This document shows positions 32,729 to 41,215 of a stretch of 52,312 nt of DNA, piece by piece. Origin of the DNA: Mycolicibacterium sphagni (GTDB lineage: Bacteria; Actinomycetota; Actinomycetes; Mycobacteriales; Mycobacteriaceae). The position numbers were made by a program, and so were the translations under genes. The stretch lies in contig NZ_VBSB01000021.1 of assembly GCF_013337765.1 (NCBI RefSeq), positions 1-52,312 of the forward strand, in the 5' to 3' direction. The notes under the pieces were generated by a model. It saw nothing but the letters and a program-made list of their open reading frames with translations. It ran no database searches and had not been told where the DNA came from. Position 1 is the first letter of the stretch. Every line of letters starts with the position of its first letter.

Positions 32729-34942
32729 ATGGCGTTGGCAATCACCATCGAGCAGGAACAGCTGGCCGAGGCTGTGACCCAGTTCGCGGCCCGGCACGCC
32801 CCGATCGACAAGACCCGGGCCTCCCTTGACTCGATTGCGGCCGGTGAATTGCCCATCTGGTGGGAGGAATTCACCGGCAACGGCTTCCACGCCGTGCACC
32901 TTCCCGAGGCCGCCGGTGGCCAGGGCGGCACGCTCGCCGATATGGCGTGCGTCATCGAGGCCGCCGCGGCGGCGCTGCTGCCCGGCCCGCTGCTGAGCAC
33001 CGCAACCGCCAGTGCCGTGGCCTCCCTTGCCGACGACTCGGCAGCGGCGCTGGTGGCGGACCTCGCCGGCGGCGCCCCCGCGGTGGTCGTGCTACCGGAG
33101 GACTCCGCGGTCCAGGCGGTGCGCGACGGCACCGGGTGGCGCCTGACCGGTTCGATCGGCAGCACCCTGGGTCTTTGTGCGGCGCAACGTGTTCTCTTGG
33201 CCTCCCGCGGCGAGGACGGCGCAGATCTGTGGTTCGCACTCACGGTCGGTTCCGCGGGCATCGTCATCGAGCAGCAGCGCGGCACCGACCTGACCACTGA
33301 TATCGGCGTGCTCACGCTCGATGACCATCCTGCGGATGCCGCGGTGACCGGGATCGACACCGAGCGGGCTCGCTGTGTGGTCGCCGCGCTGACGGCATGC
33401 GCGTCGGCCGGTACCGTCCGCAAGGGCGTCGAGACCGCGGTGAACTACATCCGGACCCGCGAACAGTTCGGCAAGCCGGTCGGATCGTTCCAGGCGTTGC
33501 AGCACAAGGCCGCGATCCTTCTGGTCAACGCCGAGCTCGCTTCCGCATCGGCCTGGGATGCGGTGCGCGCCATCGACGAGAGCATCGAACAACACCGGCT
33601 GGCTGCGGCATCGGCCGCCCTGATGGCCGTGAGCGCCGGTCCCGACCTGATGCTCGACGCGCTGCTCATGTTCGGTGCGATCGGCTACACCTGGGAGCAC
33701 GACACCCATCTGTATTGGCGGCGGGCCACCAGCCTGGCGGCATCGCTGGGTTCGGTGACGCGATGGGGCCGGGAAGCCGGCGAACTGGCCCGGACGCTGA
33801 AGCGTTCCACCGCAATCAATCTTGGTGACGTCGAGTCGGAGTTCCGGGCGAACCTCGCGAAGACGCTCGATGCTGCAGCGGCGCTGCAAAACGAGACCCC
33901 GACCGACGACGTTCGCGCTCCCGGGCTGGCGTTCGGCTCGCAGCGCGACCTGCTGGCTCAGGCCGGCCTGGTCGCACCGCACCTGGCCGCGCCCTGGGGC
34001 ATCGACGCGAGCCCCGTGCAGCAGGTGATCATCACCGAAGAGTTCGACAAGCGTGCCGGCCTGGTCCGCCCGTCGCTGGGCATCGCCGAGTGGATCCTGC
34101 CGACGATCCTCAACAGCGGAACCGATGCGCAGCGCGAACGATTCGCCGAGCCGATGATGCGCGGCACCCAGCGCTGGTGTCAGCTGTTCAGCGAACCGGG
34201 CGCAGGCTCGGACCTGGCCTCGCTGGTGACTCGGGCGCAGAAGGTCGACGGCGGCTGGTTGGTGAACGGTCACAAGATCTGGACCTCGTCGGCGCACGTC
34301 GCTCAGTTCGGTGCCATGCTGGCACGCACCGACCCTGAGTCGCCGAAACACCGTGGTATCAGCTACTTCCTGGTCGACATGACCTCACCCGGCATCGAGA
34401 TCAGCCCGATCAAGCAGGCTAGTGGCGAGGCCCATTTCAACGAGGTGTTCCTGACCGACGTCTTCGTCCCCGACGACATGCTGGTCGGTGAGCCCGGCCG
34501 CGGCTGGGATCTGGCGGTGGCGACCATGGCTGTCGAGCGCACCGCGATCGGCAACTACGTCAACATCGATCGCTCGCAGGCGCTTCGCCGCATGGCTGAG
34601 GTCGCCGGACCCGATCACGACGCGACGCTGCAGGCACTTGGTGGGATCGAGGCGCACACGACCGCCATCAAGGCGATGGTGCTGCGCGAGACCCTGCGGC
34701 TGGTTCAGGGTCAGGGCCCCGGCCCGACCTCGAGCATCGCCAAGTACGCCATGGTGCTGCTGCTGCGACGCGCCTCGACCGCGACACTGGGCCTCACCGG
34801 ACGTCTTGCCATGCTGGAGGATTCGGATCCTGCGGTGATCAAGCCCTACTTCGACATGCCGTCCGAGCTCATCGGCGGCGGCACGGCAGAGATTCAGCTG
34901 ACCATCATCGCCTCGATGATTCTTGGTCTGCCGCGGAAATAG
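32729..34942 (+). CDS. Fused two-domain acyl-CoA dehydrogenase (FadE34-like architecture)
   Basis: This 737-residue protein contains two complete acyl-CoA dehydrogenase halves. Domain 1 (about 1-370) has the C-terminal helical segment YIRTREQFGKPVGSFQALQH. Domain 2 (about 375-737) has RWCQLFSEPGAGSDLASLVTRA, WLVNGHKIWTSSAH, and IGGGTAEIQL near the C-terminus. One half of such pairs is normally catalytic and the other structural, as in the heteromeric FadE26/27 type and in the fused FadE34 of steroid side-chain degradation. It is six bases after the amidohydrolase and 18 before the next. Confidence 0.9.
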   Translation: MALAITIEQEQLAEAVTQFAARHAPIDKTRASLDSIAAGELPIWWEEFTGNGFHAVHLPEAAGGQGGTLADMACVIEAAAAALLPGPLLSTATASAVASLADDSAAALVADLAGGAPAVVVLPEDSAVQAVRDGTGWRLTGSIGSTLGLCAAQRVLLASRGEDGADLWFALTVGSAGIVIEQQRGTDLTTDIGVLTLDDHPADAAVTGIDTERARCVVAALTACASAGTVRKGVETAVNYIRTREQFGKPVGSFQALQHKAAILLVNAELASASAWDAVRAIDESIEQHRLAAASAALMAVSAGPDLMLDALLMFGAIGYTWEHDTHLYWRRATSLAASLGSVTRWGREAGELARTLKRSTAINLGDVESEFRANLAKTLDAAAALQNETPTDDVRAPGLAFGSQRDLLAQAGLVAPHLAAPWGIDASPVQQVIITEEFDKRAGLVRPSLGIAEWILPTILNSGTDAQRERFAEPMMRGTQRWCQLFSEPGAGSDLASLVTRAQKVDGGWLVNGHKIWTSSAHVAQFGAMLARTDPESPKHRGISYFLVDMTSPGIEISPIKQASGEAHFNEVFLTDVFVPDDMLVGEPGRGWDLAVATMAVERTAIGNYVNIDRSQALRRMAEVAGPDHDATLQALGGIEAHTTAIKAMVLRETLRLVQGQGPGPTSSIAKYAMVLLLRRASTATLGLTGRLAMLEDSDPAVIKPYFDMPSELIGGGTAEIQLTIIASMILGLPRK

Positions 34943-34960
34943 CAGGAAGGACACAGACCA

Positions 34961-36154
34961 ATGACCACTGCACTCCCGTTCAAGTTCTTCGACTGTGATA
35001 ACCACTACTACGAGGCCGAGGACGCGTTCACCCGCTATATCGACCCAAAGATCAAGAAGCGTGCCATCCAGTGGGCTCAGCTCGATGGCCGGCAGCGGCT
35101 GATGGTCGGGGGCAGGGTCAACCGCTTCATCCCGAACCCGACCTTCGATCCGGTGGGCAAGCCCGGCGCGCTCGACGAGTACTTCCGCGGCCGCAATCCT
35201 CATGGCGCCGACCTGAATTCGCTGTTCGGCGAGCTGGAGCCGATCCGGCCAGAGTACCGGAACCGCGACGCGCGCCTGGCAGCCATGGACGAACAGGGCA
35301 TGCAGGGCTGCATCATGCTCCCGACTCTCGGGGTCGGAATGGAGCAGGCGTTGCTGCCCGACTTCGACGCGACCGTGGAGACATTCAAAGCGTTCAACCG
35401 CTGGCTGGACGACGACTGGGGATTCGCCTACCAGGAGCGGATTTTCACCGCCCCGTACATCACGATGTGCCGTCCTGACAACGCGGTGCGTGAGCTCGAG
35501 TGGGCACTGGAGCGCGACGCCCGCTTCATCGTCATGATCCCCGGGCCGATCACCACCGAGGTCGGCATGCGCCCACCAGGCGACCCGATGTTCGACGAGT
35601 TCTGGCAACTGGCCAACGATTCCGGCATCACGGTGTGCTACCACTCAGGTGAGACCTACTACTCGAAGTTCATGCCGGCCTGGGGCGAGTCGGATTACAT
35701 GATGTCGTTCAACGCGCTACTGGGCTTCCGCAGCTTGTTCAGCGGTGACGCGATCCAGGACACCTTCGCCAATCATCTGCACAACGGGCTGTTCCTGCGC
35801 TTCCCCAATCTGCGCATCGCCTGCATCGAAAGCGGCTCGACGTGGGTGTTCCACCTGTTCGAGAAGCTGACGAAGTCGTGGGGTCAGATCCCGTTCATCT
35901 ACACCGAAGACCCTCGCGAGACATTCCGGCGTCACGTCTGGGTGTCGCCGTTCTACGAGGACGAGCTCGCCAGCCTGCTGAAACTGATGGGTGACGATCA
36001 CATCCTGATGGGGTCGGACTACCCGCACGTCGAAGGCCTTGCCGAACCTGCGTCCTATATCAAGGATCTGGAGAACTTCGACTACACACCCGAGCAGTGC
36101 CGCAAGGTCATGCGGGACAACGGCATTGAGTTGTCGATTCGACGGCCGGTGTAA
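34961..36154 (+). CDS. Amidohydrolase-2 family protein (long type)
   Basis: This 397-residue TIM barrel begins KFFDCDNHYYEAEDAF (an altered DxHxH), followed by VCYHSGETYYS, LRIACIESGSTW and HILMGSDYPHVEG, the last with the catalytic Asp. Proteins of this length often hydrolyse or decarboxylate ring-containing acids; the substrate is not known. The AGGAAGG SD is clear. Its pairing with an acyl-CoA dehydrogenase and a second amidohydrolase suggests successive steps of one catabolic pathway. Confidence 0.87.
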   Translation: MTTALPFKFFDCDNHYYEAEDAFTRYIDPKIKKRAIQWAQLDGRQRLMVGGRVNRFIPNPTFDPVGKPGALDEYFRGRNPHGADLNSLFGELEPIRPEYRNRDARLAAMDEQGMQGCIMLPTLGVGMEQALLPDFDATVETFKAFNRWLDDDWGFAYQERIFTAPYITMCRPDNAVRELEWALERDARFIVMIPGPITTEVGMRPPGDPMFDEFWQLANDSGITVCYHSGETYYSKFMPAWGESDYMMSFNALLGFRSLFSGDAIQDTFANHLHNGLFLRFPNLRIACIESGSTWVFHLFEKLTKSWGQIPFIYTEDPRETFRRHVWVSPFYEDELASLLKLMGDDHILMGSDYPHVEGLAEPASYIKDLENFDYTPEQCRKVMRDNGIELSIRRPV

Positions 36155-36163
36155 CTCCGCTTC

Positions 36164-36448
36164 GTGAAGATCGCCAAGGCCAGCCTGGTCGCCATGCTGC
36201 TGGAGGCCGGCGAGGAGAACCCCGCTGTTCTGCTCGCTCGCTCGACGCTGCCCGACGAGCTCGACACCGATACCGATCTCGACGTCCTGCTCACCTTCGG
36301 GCTGGAACGTGAGCAGGTCGACGAAGTGGCACGCATGACGATCGGCGCGATCGAGCCAGAGGACGTCAACACCCGCCGCAGGCGCGACGAAATGGACAAG
36401 GCCATCTCGCGGCGCTGGGCCGACCTCGTCGACCGCTGGCTGACCTAG
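36164..36448 (+). CDS. Small conserved-looking protein, unknown function
   Basis: A 94-residue charged protein, probably mostly helical (LDEREQ... to a RRRRDEMDKAISRRWADLVDRWL tail), without signal or membrane segment. GTG at 36164 starts nine bases after the amidohydrolase stop, so it ends the same operon. No family is recognised; a structural partner or regulator of the pathway is possible. Confidence 0.65.
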   Translation: MKIAKASLVAMLLEAGEENPAVLLARSTLPDELDTDTDLDVLLTFGLEREQVDEVARMTIGAIEPEDVNTRRRRDEMDKAISRRWADLVDRWLT

Positions 36449-36464
36449 GCAGCCGTTCGCCGAA

Positions 36465-36514
36465 CGTGGGGGATGCCGGTGAGATTTCGTCAAAATCCAC
36501 CGATAACCCCCACG
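36465..36514. repeat. 50-base imperfect palindrome after the FadE operon
   Basis: CGTGGGGG (36465-36472) pairs with CCCCCACG (36507-36514), and inside it CGGTG-a-GATTT (36477-36487) pairs with AAATC-CACCG (36493-36502) around a short CGTCA loop. The interior loop is ATGC against ATAA. It is far larger than a usual mycobacterial terminator and has no T-run, so it may be a dispersed palindromic unit as well as, or instead of, a terminator. Confidence 0.7.
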
Positions 36515-36533
36515 CTCGACGGACGCTAGGGCG

Positions 36534-37256
36534 GTGACCCAAGAACTGGCCGGGCAGACCGTTGTCCTCGTCGGTGGCAGCGCCGGCATCGGGCTGGAGA
36601 CAGCCCGCCGAGCCCGTGCCGAGGGGGCCGAGGTCATCCTCACCGGACGCAACCCCGAACGCCTGCGGGCCGCCGCCGACGACGTCGGTGCGGAACGCAC
36701 CGCGGCATTCGACGCCAACGACTCCCGCGCACTACGACAGTTTTTCGACGACCTGCCCGGCACCGTCGACCACATCTTGATCACCGCGGGCGGCCCCAGT
36801 TATCGGCCGATGCTCGATATGACTGCCGACGACATCCGTGAGGCGCTCAGCTCCCACGTCGTCCTCGGACTCGAAGTGGCGCGCAGCGCGAAACCCAAGA
36901 TGCGGCCGGGTGGGTCGCTGGTGCTGATGGGCGGAACCGGCGGTCGCCGCATCGACCATCGGCTGGGGATCGTCCCGGCCGCCACCGCGGCCCTGCCACC
37001 GTTCACCGCGGCACTGGCGCTCGAGCTCGCCCCGATCCGCGTCAACCTCATCGCGGCCGGCTTCGTCGACACCCCACTGTCGGCAACGCTGCTCGGCGAT
37101 CAGCTCGACCACCGCCGCGACGAACTGCGCAGCACCCTTCCGATCGGGCGGGTCGTCGGCCCCGAAGATGTCGCCGCGCTGGCGGTGCACCTGATGGTCA
37201 ACGGTGCGCTCACCGGAGCCACCTACGACATCGACGGCGGGCAGCAGTTCATCTGA
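36534..37256 (+). CDS. SDR-fold protein with substituted catalytic Tyr and Lys
   Basis: This 240-residue protein has a normal Rossmann half (GGSAGIGLETARRA, LTGRNPERL, ITAGGPSY) and a normal C-terminus with FDIDGGQQF-like YDIDGGQQFI. The active-site region reads GIVPAATAALPPFTAALALELAP where a typical SDR has GxYSASKAALxxFTxALALELAP, so the Tyr is Val and the Lys is Thr, and the upstream Ser-Gly is GGTGG. It should bind NAD(P) but not use the standard mechanism. The start is GTG 36534 after the palindrome. Confidence 0.85.
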   Translation: MTQELAGQTVVLVGGSAGIGLETARRARAEGAEVILTGRNPERLRAAADDVGAERTAAFDANDSRALRQFFDDLPGTVDHILITAGGPSYRPMLDMTADDIREALSSHVVLGLEVARSAKPKMRPGGSLVLMGGTGGRRIDHRLGIVPAATAALPPFTAALALELAPIRVNLIAAGFVDTPLSATLLGDQLDHRRDELRSTLPIGRVVGPEDVAALAVHLMVNGALTGATYDIDGGQQFI

Positions 37257-37369
37257 TCTCTTACCGCTAGCCGGTACACCAATTGGCGGCCAGCGTCGAT
37301 GTGCCGACCGACCGGGCCGCGGGACTCTTGGGGCAACAGTGCAGGACACCGCCTCGGGAGGAAACGATC

Positions 37370-38083
37370 ATGAAGCTCAGCACTCTGGCCGCCGCAGGGA
37401 TGTCGGTCGCGGCACTCATGGGGCCGCAAGCCACAGCCGTTGCCGCCGCGGACAACTCATGCCCAGACGTCGAGGTCGTGTTCGCCCGCGGAACCTTCGA
37501 GGCACCCGGAGTCGGCGCCACCGGGCAGGCCTTCGTCGACGCGCTGACCGCCCGGCTCAACGGCAAGGACACCGTCGGCGTCTATCCGGTCAACTACCCG
37601 GCCTCGCTGGACTTTGCGCAGGCGGCCGAGGGCGTCGCCGATGCGAGCAATGAGATCGAGTCCCTGACGGCGAGCTGCCCCGACACCAAGATCGTGCTGG
37701 GCGGCTATTCGCAGGGCGCCGCGGTGGCCGGCTACACCACCACCGAAACCGTCCCGGCCGGATTGGTCCTGCCCGCCGGCATCAGCGGACCGATGCCGCC
37801 CGCGGTCGCGACCCACGTCGCCGCGGTGGTGCTGTTCGGGACACCGGCGGACTGGGTTGTCGGCCTCGCCGATCGCAGTGCCCCGCCGATCACCATCGGA
37901 GCGTTGTACGAACCCAAGACCCTCGAACTGTGCGCTGCAGGAGACCCGGTGTGCTCCCCCGGCGGCTTGGACCGCTCCGCGCACAGCGCGTACAAGAGCA
38001 ACGGCATGGCCGATCAGGCCGCCGAGTTCGCCGTCAACGCCATCGCGGCCGCGCCGACCGCATCGCCGAGCCATACCGTCTGA
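37370..38083 (+). CDS. Secreted cutinase (Culp) family hydrolase
   Basis: This 237-residue exported serine hydrolase has a signal peptide (about 1-28) and cutinase landmarks: FARGTFEAPGVGATG, the nucleophile in LGGYSQGAAVA, the catalytic Asp in CAAGDPVCSPGG and His in DRSAHSAYKSNG, with the two disulfide cysteine pairs in place. It is shorter and more canonical than the cutinase at 25586. GGGAGGAAACG precedes the ATG. Confidence 0.92.
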   Translation: MKLSTLAAAGMSVAALMGPQATAVAAADNSCPDVEVVFARGTFEAPGVGATGQAFVDALTARLNGKDTVGVYPVNYPASLDFAQAAEGVADASNEIESLTASCPDTKIVLGGYSQGAAVAGYTTTETVPAGLVLPAGISGPMPPAVATHVAAVVLFGTPADWVVGLADRSAPPITIGALYEPKTLELCAAGDPVCSPGGLDRSAHSAYKSNGMADQAAEFAVNAIAAAPTASPSHTV

Positions 38084-38117
38084 ACCGGGGTAGTCTCTCA
38101 AGCGTCGAAAAGGACCA

Positions 38118-38273
38118 GGAGCGGCATCGGTAAGCCCGCTCCCTTCCGCAAGGAAGCTCCGTACCGCCCGTCGGACCCTCGGCAAGCAACTGGCGCTGCC
38201 GCGCCGGGGGCTTGGCGCGGGCATGGGCTAGCCGTCTCCGACCTCCGGTTTCGCAGCGCCTCCTACTAGGAGG
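38118..38273 (+). promoter_or_regulatory. Structured 5' leader of the ABM-like gene
   Basis: Between the cutinase stop and the ABM start lies a 195-base leader able to form consecutive stems: GGAGCGG (38118-38124) with CCGCTCC (38136-38142); immediately next, CTTCC-GCAA-GGAAG (38143-38156), a GNRA tetraloop hairpin; a long-range stem GTCGGA (38170-38175) with TCCGAC (38237-38242) enclosing CCCTCGGC (38176-38183) with GCCGGGGG (38203-38210); and finally the SD-locking hairpin (38259-38273). No known riboswitch core is recognised. A translational riboswitch or thermosensor is a hypothesis. Confidence 0.6.
38259..38273 (+). promoter_or_regulatory. Hairpin that sequesters the ABM ribosome-binding site
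   Basis: CCTCCT (38259-38264), loop ACT, AGGAGG (38268-38273): a perfect 6-bp stem whose 3' arm is the complete Shine-Dalgarno sequence, five bases before the ATG at 38279. In this form ribosomes cannot reach it. The anti-SD arm could alternatively pair with upstream AGGAG (38117-38121). Confidence 0.75.
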
Positions 38274-38278
38274 TCACC

Positions 38279-38596
38279 ATGCCGTTCATCCGAACCGATA
38301 CCGGAATCGTCACCCAGATCAACACGTTCACCGTGCCCGAAGGCGGCCAGCAGCCGCTGATCGAATTGCTCGAAGAGGCAGCACGATTCGCGAGCACCAC
38401 CCCGGGCTGGCGGTCGGCCAGCCTGCATCGCAGTCATGACGGCACCCGGGTGGTGAACTACGCGCAAAGCGACAACATCGAGGCGGCGCTCCGGGTGATC
38501 GAACGGTTACGCGCAGCGGGATTCTTGGACCGCAATGCCCATTTCGGCCAGGCACATCCCGGGCTCTACGACGTGGTATTCACATTGGAACGCTGA
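38279..38596 (+). CDS. ABM (antibiotic biosynthesis monooxygenase) fold protein
   Basis: This 105-residue ferredoxin-like alpha+beta protein is of the ABM/heme-degrading monooxygenase type: GIVTQINTFTVPEGGQQPLIELLEEAARFASTTPGWRSASLHRSHDG, followed by NYAQSDNIEAAL. Such dimers oxidise quinols or degrade heme, or have no known activity. It is 30 bases upstream of an SDR gene, then alpha/beta hydrolase, quinone oxidoreductase and nitroreductase genes, so it likely opens an oxidoreductase operon governed by the structured leader. Confidence 0.85.
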   Translation: MPFIRTDTGIVTQINTFTVPEGGQQPLIELLEEAARFASTTPGWRSASLHRSHDGTRVVNYAQSDNIEAALRVIERLRAAGFLDRNAHFGQAHPGLYDVVFTLER

Positions 38597-38626
38597 CCCT
38601 CAGCAAGGTGGGGCAAAGTAGCAGTC

Positions 38627-39412
38627 GTGGACACTAACCTCACCGACAAAATCGCCGTCGTCACTGGTGCAAGCAAAGGCATCGGGCTGGCCATCAGCCA
38701 GACGCTGGCCGCCGCCGGCGCTCATGTGATCGCCGGTGCGCGGCACACCAGCGACGAACTCCAAGCCCTGGAAGCGGCCGGGTCGGCGACCTTCGTCTCC
38801 GCCGACCTCTCGACCGCCGAGGGACCCAAGGCGTTGGTCGCCGCCGCAGCACAGCGTGGTGGCCTCGACATCCTGGTCAACAACACTGGATCGGTCACCC
38901 CGCGTTTCGACGGTCTGGTGTCGGTGTCCGACGACGATTGGCTGGCCTCGATCGCGCTGAACTTCCTGTCCGCGGTGCGGGCCACCAGGGAGGCCATTCC
39001 GCACTTGCTCGCCCGCGGCGGTGGCTCGATCGTGTTCATCGGCTCGGTCAACGCGACGCTTCCGGAATGGAACATCGTCGACTACAGCGCGACCAAAGCG
39101 GCGCTGGCCAACTTCGCCAAGAGTGTGTCGAAGGAGTTCGGCCGCAGCGGAATCCGCGTCAACACGATCAGCCCCGGCCCGGTGTCCACCCCGTTGTGGC
39201 TGGCCGAGAACGGGATCGCCGCGCAGTTCGCCGCCGCCAGCGGAGCCACCCCGGATCAGGTGGTCGACTCCGTCGTCGCGGGCTCGGCAACCGGCCGATT
39301 CACGACGGCCCAAGAGGTCGCCGACCTCGCCCTCTTCCTGGCCGGTGCGCACTCGTCCAACATCACCGGCTCCGACATCCGGATCGACGGCGGCTACGTC
39401 ACCACCCTGTAA
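38627..39412 (+). CDS. Short-chain dehydrogenase
   Basis: This 261-residue SDR has TGASKGIGLAIS, NNTGSVTP (NNAG variant), IGSVNATLPEWNIVDYSATKAALANF with the active Ser-Tyr-Lys, and PGPVSTPLW. The C-terminus DIRIDGGYVTTL is FabG-like. The start is GTG 38627, with no close SD, suggesting coupling to the ABM gene 30 bases upstream. Confidence 0.9.
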   Translation: MDTNLTDKIAVVTGASKGIGLAISQTLAAAGAHVIAGARHTSDELQALEAAGSATFVSADLSTAEGPKALVAAAAQRGGLDILVNNTGSVTPRFDGLVSVSDDDWLASIALNFLSAVRATREAIPHLLARGGGSIVFIGSVNATLPEWNIVDYSATKAALANFAKSVSKEFGRSGIRVNTISPGPVSTPLWLAENGIAAQFAAASGATPDQVVDSVVAGSATGRFTTAQEVADLALFLAGAHSSNITGSDIRIDGGYVTTL

Positions 39413-39445
39413 ATCCCCTGTAGGTATCGAAAGGACCTGATCGAC

Positions 39446-40255
39446 TTGAGCACCAAGCCCAACCCCGTCATCTTCATCCACGGCCTGTGGATCCACTCCA
39501 GTGCCTGGCAGCCGTGGCTGGACCTGTTCACCGAGCGTGGGTACGCGGTCTCGGCTCCGGGCTGGCCCGGCGACTCCGACACCGTCGCCGCCACCCGTGA
39601 GAACGCCAATGCCCTCAACGACATCGGGATCGCCGAGATCGTGAACCACTACGTGGAGATCATCGGCGCGGGCGGCAAGCACGAAACCAAGCCCGTCGTC
39701 GTCGGACACTCCTTCGGCGGACTGATCGCCCAGGAGCTGCTGGCCGGCGGGCACGTTGCCGCCGCGGTCGCGATCGACCCAGCTCCCATCAAGGGTGTGA
39801 AGGCGCTGCCGTGGGCGCAGCTGCGTTCAGCGTTCCCGGTTCTTGGCAACCCGTCCAACAAGCATCGGACGGTGTCCCTGAACGACAAGCAGTTCCAGTA
39901 CGCGTTCGGAAACACCCTGAGCGAGGAGGAGTCCAACGAGCTGCACGACAAGTGGACGATCCCCGGCCCGGGCCTCCCGCTGTTCGAGGACGCGACCGCC
40001 AACTTCCACAAGGACTCACCGGCCAAGGTGGACACCCACCTCGTCGATCGGGGTCCGCTGCTGCTGACGTCGGGATCCGAGGATCACACGGTTCCGCTGA
40101 AGGTCACCAAGGAAGTGTTCGCCCTGTACGAAAAGGGCGGCTCGGACACCGAATTCCACGAGTTCGAAGGCAAGGGTCACTCGCTGACCATCGACAGCGG
40201 CTGGCGCGACGTTGCCGATGTCTCGCTGGAGTGGCTGGCACGCAAGGGGTTCTGA
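39446..40255 (+). CDS. Alpha/beta-fold hydrolase
   Basis: This 269-residue enzyme has VIFIHGLWIHSSAW with an oxyanion HG, the nucleophile elbow VVGHSFGGLIAQ (Ser), an Asp in SGSEDHTVPL and His in GKGHSLTI. It resembles haloperoxidase/epoxide-hydrolase-type serine hydrolases without a lid. The start is TTG 39446, preceded by GAAAGGAC. Substrate unknown; the neighbours suggest a small ester or lactone. Confidence 0.88.
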   Translation: MSTKPNPVIFIHGLWIHSSAWQPWLDLFTERGYAVSAPGWPGDSDTVAATRENANALNDIGIAEIVNHYVEIIGAGGKHETKPVVVGHSFGGLIAQELLAGGHVAAAVAIDPAPIKGVKALPWAQLRSAFPVLGNPSNKHRTVSLNDKQFQYAFGNTLSEEESNELHDKWTIPGPGLPLFEDATANFHKDSPAKVDTHLVDRGPLLLTSGSEDHTVPLKVTKEVFALYEKGGSDTEFHEFEGKGHSLTIDSGWRDVADVSLEWLARKGF

Positions 40256-40258
40256 CGA

Positions 40259-41200
40259 TTGACCGAGATGATCGCCCTGCGGGCGCATAGCCGCGGCGGC
40301 CCTGAGGTGCTGGTCGTGGAGCGGGCACCGATTCCGGCGCCCGCTCCCGGCGAGGTCTTGATCGAGGTGCATGCCGCGGCCATCACGTTCGACGAGCTGA
40401 CGTGGGACGAGACCTGGGTCCGAGACGGCGTCGACCGCACCCCGACGATCCCCTCGCACGAGGTGTCGGGCGTCGTCGCTGCCGCCGGGCCCGACGTCAC
40501 CGATATCGCCGTCGGCGATCAGGTCTACGGCCTGATCCCGTTCGACCGCGACGGCGCCGCAGCCGAGTATGTGGCCGTGCCCGCCGACTGCCTGGCCGCC
40601 CGGCCAACGACGTGTTCGCACGTGCAGTCCGCGGCGCTGCCGCTCGCCGGCCTCACCGCGTGGCAGGCGCTCGTCGACCATGCCGCCGTCCAGCCCGGCG
40701 AGCGGGTGCTGGTGCACGGCGGTGCCGGCGGTGTCGGCGCCCTGACCATCCAGCTCGCCGCCCGCCTCGGCGCTGACGTGACCACCACCGTTCGCAGCGA
40801 CGTCGCCGACCTGATGGCCGAACTGGGGGCCGCGACGGTAATCGACACCCGCACTGTGCAATTCGACGGTCCGGGTGCGAAGTACGACGTCGTCATCGAT
40901 ACGATCGGCGGCCAGACCCTGGAACGCTCCTTCGAGGTTCTGTGGCCTGGTGGGCGGCTGGTCACCCTTTCAGCACCGCCGCCGCCCGGCAAGGCCGACG
41001 AGTTCGACGTCGACGCCACGTTCTTCATCGTCACGCCCGACCGTGCTCAGTTGGCCCAGCTCGCCGACCTGGTCGACGCCGCCGGGATGCAAATCGCGAT
41101 CGCAGGCACTTTTCCTCTGGAGGACGGCCGCGCCGCATTCGAGAGCGGCCAGCGAACCCATCGCGCTCCGGGCAAGACTGTCCTGATCGTCCGCGATTGA
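40259..41200 (+). CDS. Quinone oxidoreductase-like NADP-dependent MDR enzyme
   Basis: This 313-residue medium-chain reductase lacks zinc ligands, as in NADPH:quinone oxidoreductases: MIALRAHSRGGPEVLVVE at the start, VSGVVAAAGPDVTDIAVGDQVYG, and the nucleotide motif VHGGAGGVGALTIQLAARLGA. It probably reduces an activated alkene or quinone. TTG 40259 is chosen (AAGGGG upstream); ATG 40268 is the alternative. The stop of the hydrolase lies three bases before the TTG. Confidence 0.88.
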   Translation: MTEMIALRAHSRGGPEVLVVERAPIPAPAPGEVLIEVHAAAITFDELTWDETWVRDGVDRTPTIPSHEVSGVVAAAGPDVTDIAVGDQVYGLIPFDRDGAAAEYVAVPADCLAARPTTCSHVQSAALPLAGLTAWQALVDHAAVQPGERVLVHGGAGGVGALTIQLAARLGADVTTTVRSDVADLMAELGAATVIDTRTVQFDGPGAKYDVVIDTIGGQTLERSFEVLWPGGRLVTLSAPPPPGKADEFDVDATFFIVTPDRAQLAQLADLVDAAGMQIAIAGTFPLEDGRAAFESGQRTHRAPGKTVLIVRD

Positions 41201-41215
41201 CCAAGGCAGGAAACG

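Noticed and set aside
38084..38278. SAM-IV, SRP RNA or cobalamin riboswitch in the ABM leader
   Set aside because: The conserved cores of these RNAs (for example the SAM-IV or SRP GGAA/GCAG loop context) are not present; only unspecific hairpins can be stated.
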